Shown here: positions 61,972 to 64,000 of the stretch, piece after piece | Position numbering within the stretch: the first letter of the stretch is position 1 | Layout: the number at the start of each line of letters is the position of its first letter | Assembly: GCF_024713945.1 (NCBI RefSeq) | Contig: NC_134678.1 | Location: 4,278,001-4,342,000 of the forward strand | DNA from: Dermatophagoides farinae | Taxonomy: Eukaryota; Arthropoda; Arachnida; Sarcoptiformes; Pyroglyphidae | Length of the DNA stretch: 64,000 bases | Direction: 5' to 3' | Position numbers and translations under genes: made by a program | The notes under the pieces: generated by a model | Databases searched by the model: none | Seen by the model: the letters and a program-made list of their open reading frames with translations, nothing else | Told to the model about the DNA's origin: nothing

Positions 61972-64000
61972 CAAAATCTATAAACTTTAAACACAGAAAT
62001 TGATCGATGTGTAATGTGAAAATGTAAATGGAAATTTTTTTTTTTTGCTGACGTTCGTTTTACGATTCGTACTAATTAAGCATCATTTCGGTCAATCAAT
62101 GAATGAATTTACACTATTCATTCGAATCTATGCCAAAAAAAAAAGATTTGGACTTATTTGTGCGTGAAAATAATTCGATTTGTTCTGTAGAGAATTTCGA
62201 GTCCTCTTAATAATAATACGTTATTATTATTATTGAGCTGAGTGACCAGAATTTTCATTCAATCCATACAGCTTAATCGAGATATAAAACCGATTGGACT
62301 TTTTTTCACATGGTAATGGTGATTCAATCATTACTATTAGTTAATTTTTGTTGCCAATAAAATTTTACATACATTCTATACCGGAACATGAACATAGTTA
62401 TAAACAGATAATCATTCAAAAGAAAACTGCATATGACAAATACAGCAAATATATATGGATTTTATTTATTTTCTTGTTTCTTTTTTTTTATTCTATTGGA
62501 TCATCTTTCTTCTGTGATTCCATTTTGTTCTCGCATACAGCAACAACAGTTCAATAATGCCTCACAAAAAAAAAGATGAACAATAGGGATGAAAATATAC
62601 AAAATACTCGATGATAATAACCGAATTGTGAATCATTGTCCCATGATGATGATGATGATGATAATAATAATAATGATGATGATTTTTGTTGTCATTGTAA
62701 GAATCATTCATGTGTAGCAATGCGTTCATAAAAGACGAAAATCTTTCGTTTTTTAAAGAAAAAAAAAACCGGCCAACAATAAGATGGACTAACATTGTAG
62801 AATCGTATAACGAAATTCAAAACAAACGGCAACGATGATGGTCATGTCCATATTGGTCATGATGCTCATTGATTTTGAGTATTCACTTGAGTAATTTCAA
62901 TTCTTGTTTTTTCGTATTTCAACATTTCAGATTTTTTTTTTTGCTTCACTTTTTTCTAATGTTCTTTTATATATATTTTTTTTTGTTCATCTCCTTTTTA
63001 TTGATTCATTAAAATTTGACAAATGTTTTTGGGATTCAGAGAATTTTTTTTTCTTTACTTCTACTGTTGTATGTGTGTGTAGCAATTAGGATTAGGCGGA
63101 TGGATACTTTGGAAAAAATGATGTTTTCAACAAAAAAAAAAATCATCTTCGATTCTGTATAAATCGTCTTGTTGTTCAATTCCAGTTCGTTTCATTGTTC
63201 AGTCCGACCTCGAATGACAGCAAAAGTCCGATAAGATTAATTTTTTATTTAAAACGATGATGAATTCTTGAAATAAACTTCGGTCGAATAGGTTCAAAAA
63301 TGAACCAGTGAAAATTGAAATGTGATGATGCATCAGCTTATAGCAGGATGAGAAAATAATCAATTTCGATTTTTGAAAAGTGACCATAAAATGATAATAA
63401 ATAGTCATTGGGATAAAGTTTTTTTGACAACTTAGCCTTTTACTATGAAGAGAATCTATAATTAAATTTTTTTTTTCAAAAAAATACAAGACCGAATTCC
63501 TGACATCACTCATTACTATTGTTGGATTGGCCCGATGGGTGGATAGATGTTGTCATCAAATAAAAAAAAAATAATTTTTTTTGTATTTACCATTTTAAGA
63601 CATTGTACATATTTTCTTCTGTTTCTTCGGAAATTTTTATGTAATTTTTTTTTTTTGCTGTTCAAAATTTACCATTTTAAGACAATCGTGATCAAAATCA
63701 ATGTTTTGTTATAACGATGTATCGATTGTCTGAATCGATAGATTCGTCACTTTTTTCTGGTTATTTTTTTTTGTTTGATATCCGTTTGTTATGTATTCTA
63801 TCAAAATTGAAGATTCAAATATGATGAATGAATGTAGAATTCATTGAAATAATGGAAAGAATTTCATGTTCTGTTCAATGTCATTCACGCGTTTATTGAC
63901 CCACGATCAACATTCGTTTCATATATGATAACACATAACACATGACATGATTGACATCAAATCCAAATGGCTTGATCAAACACATTGTACATATTTTCTT
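61140..64000. other. Non-coding right end of the window
   Basis: No supported gene in 2.9 kb. It holds a long GA microsatellite, a GAT tract near 62645, several T/A runs, and short direct repeats between 63.6 kb and the right edge (see findings). Open frames at 61478-61711, 62348-62557 and 63199-63513 show no family resemblance. Confidence 0.5.
61875..61964. repeat. Long GA dinucleotide microsatellite
   Basis: About 90 bases of near-perfect GA repeat, interrupted by one AAAG and flanked by GAGG variants. It is the largest simple repeat in the window and produces artificial Arg-Glu and Ser-Leu reading frames on the two strands. Confidence 0.85.

Noticed and set aside
61786-62003. Open frames encoding Arg-Glu and Ser-Leu repeats
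   Set aside because: They are translations of the GA microsatellite on both strands, not genes.

Overview
The window looks like nuclear DNA of a small-genome arthropod, most probably an astigmatid mite (Dermatophagoides, Sarcoptes or a relative). It is very AT-rich, with many short introns of about 55 to 110 bases, asparagine-, histidine- and glutamine-rich low-complexity proteins, dense GAT, CA and GA microsatellites, and recognisable animal genes. The species assignment is inference; the gene identities rest on protein similarity I recognise from memory. All exon joins were made by hand from GT/AG signals. For most multi-exon genes the summed exon lengths divide exactly by three.

Layout, left to right. 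Positions 1-2444 (minus) hold the 5' part of an EHBP1-like gene that runs off the left edge. 3785-5734 (minus) holds NOP53 in two pieces with no in-phase canonical splice between them and a small structured RNA-like element in the gap. 6053-7647 (minus) is a secreted ML/NPC2-type lipid-binding protein. 9048-16316 (minus) is a 1,495-residue low-complexity protein ending in a coiled coil and a SAM domain. About 7 kb without a convincing gene follows, apart from an orphan exon-like segment and a TATA/Inr promoter with a signal-peptide-like exon near 23.2 kb.

24414-25829 (plus) carries UQCC2 and ARV1, only 78 bases apart. 25869-28712 (minus) is an intronless proteasome RPN1 gene, convergent with ARV1. 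29813-31675 (minus) is an Ena/VASP gene. 33448-36003 (minus) is an unusual phosphatase with a degenerate EF-hand region, divergent from a JTB gene at 36302-36874 (plus). A small secreted cysteine-rich peptide lies at 37266-37469.

42147-44531 (minus) is mab-21 in nine exons, followed by about 6 kb with no gene seen. OCIAD1 (50435-52298, minus) and MICU1 (52648-55005, plus) share a 349-base divergent promoter region. 56276-59326 (plus) is a Spätzle/neurotrophin-type cystine-knot ligand with a long C-terminal tail. 60534-61139 (plus) is an unrecognised secreted protein. The remainder to 64000 is non-coding and repeat-rich.

The genes do not form one pathway. Three encode proteins tied to the mitochondrial inner membrane or respiratory chain (UQCC2, OCIAD1, MICU1); the rest cover endocytosis, ribosome assembly, proteolysis, actin dynamics, development and secreted signalling. 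I found no mobile element, CRISPR array, rRNA or tRNA that I could defend, and no clearly new multi-gene system.
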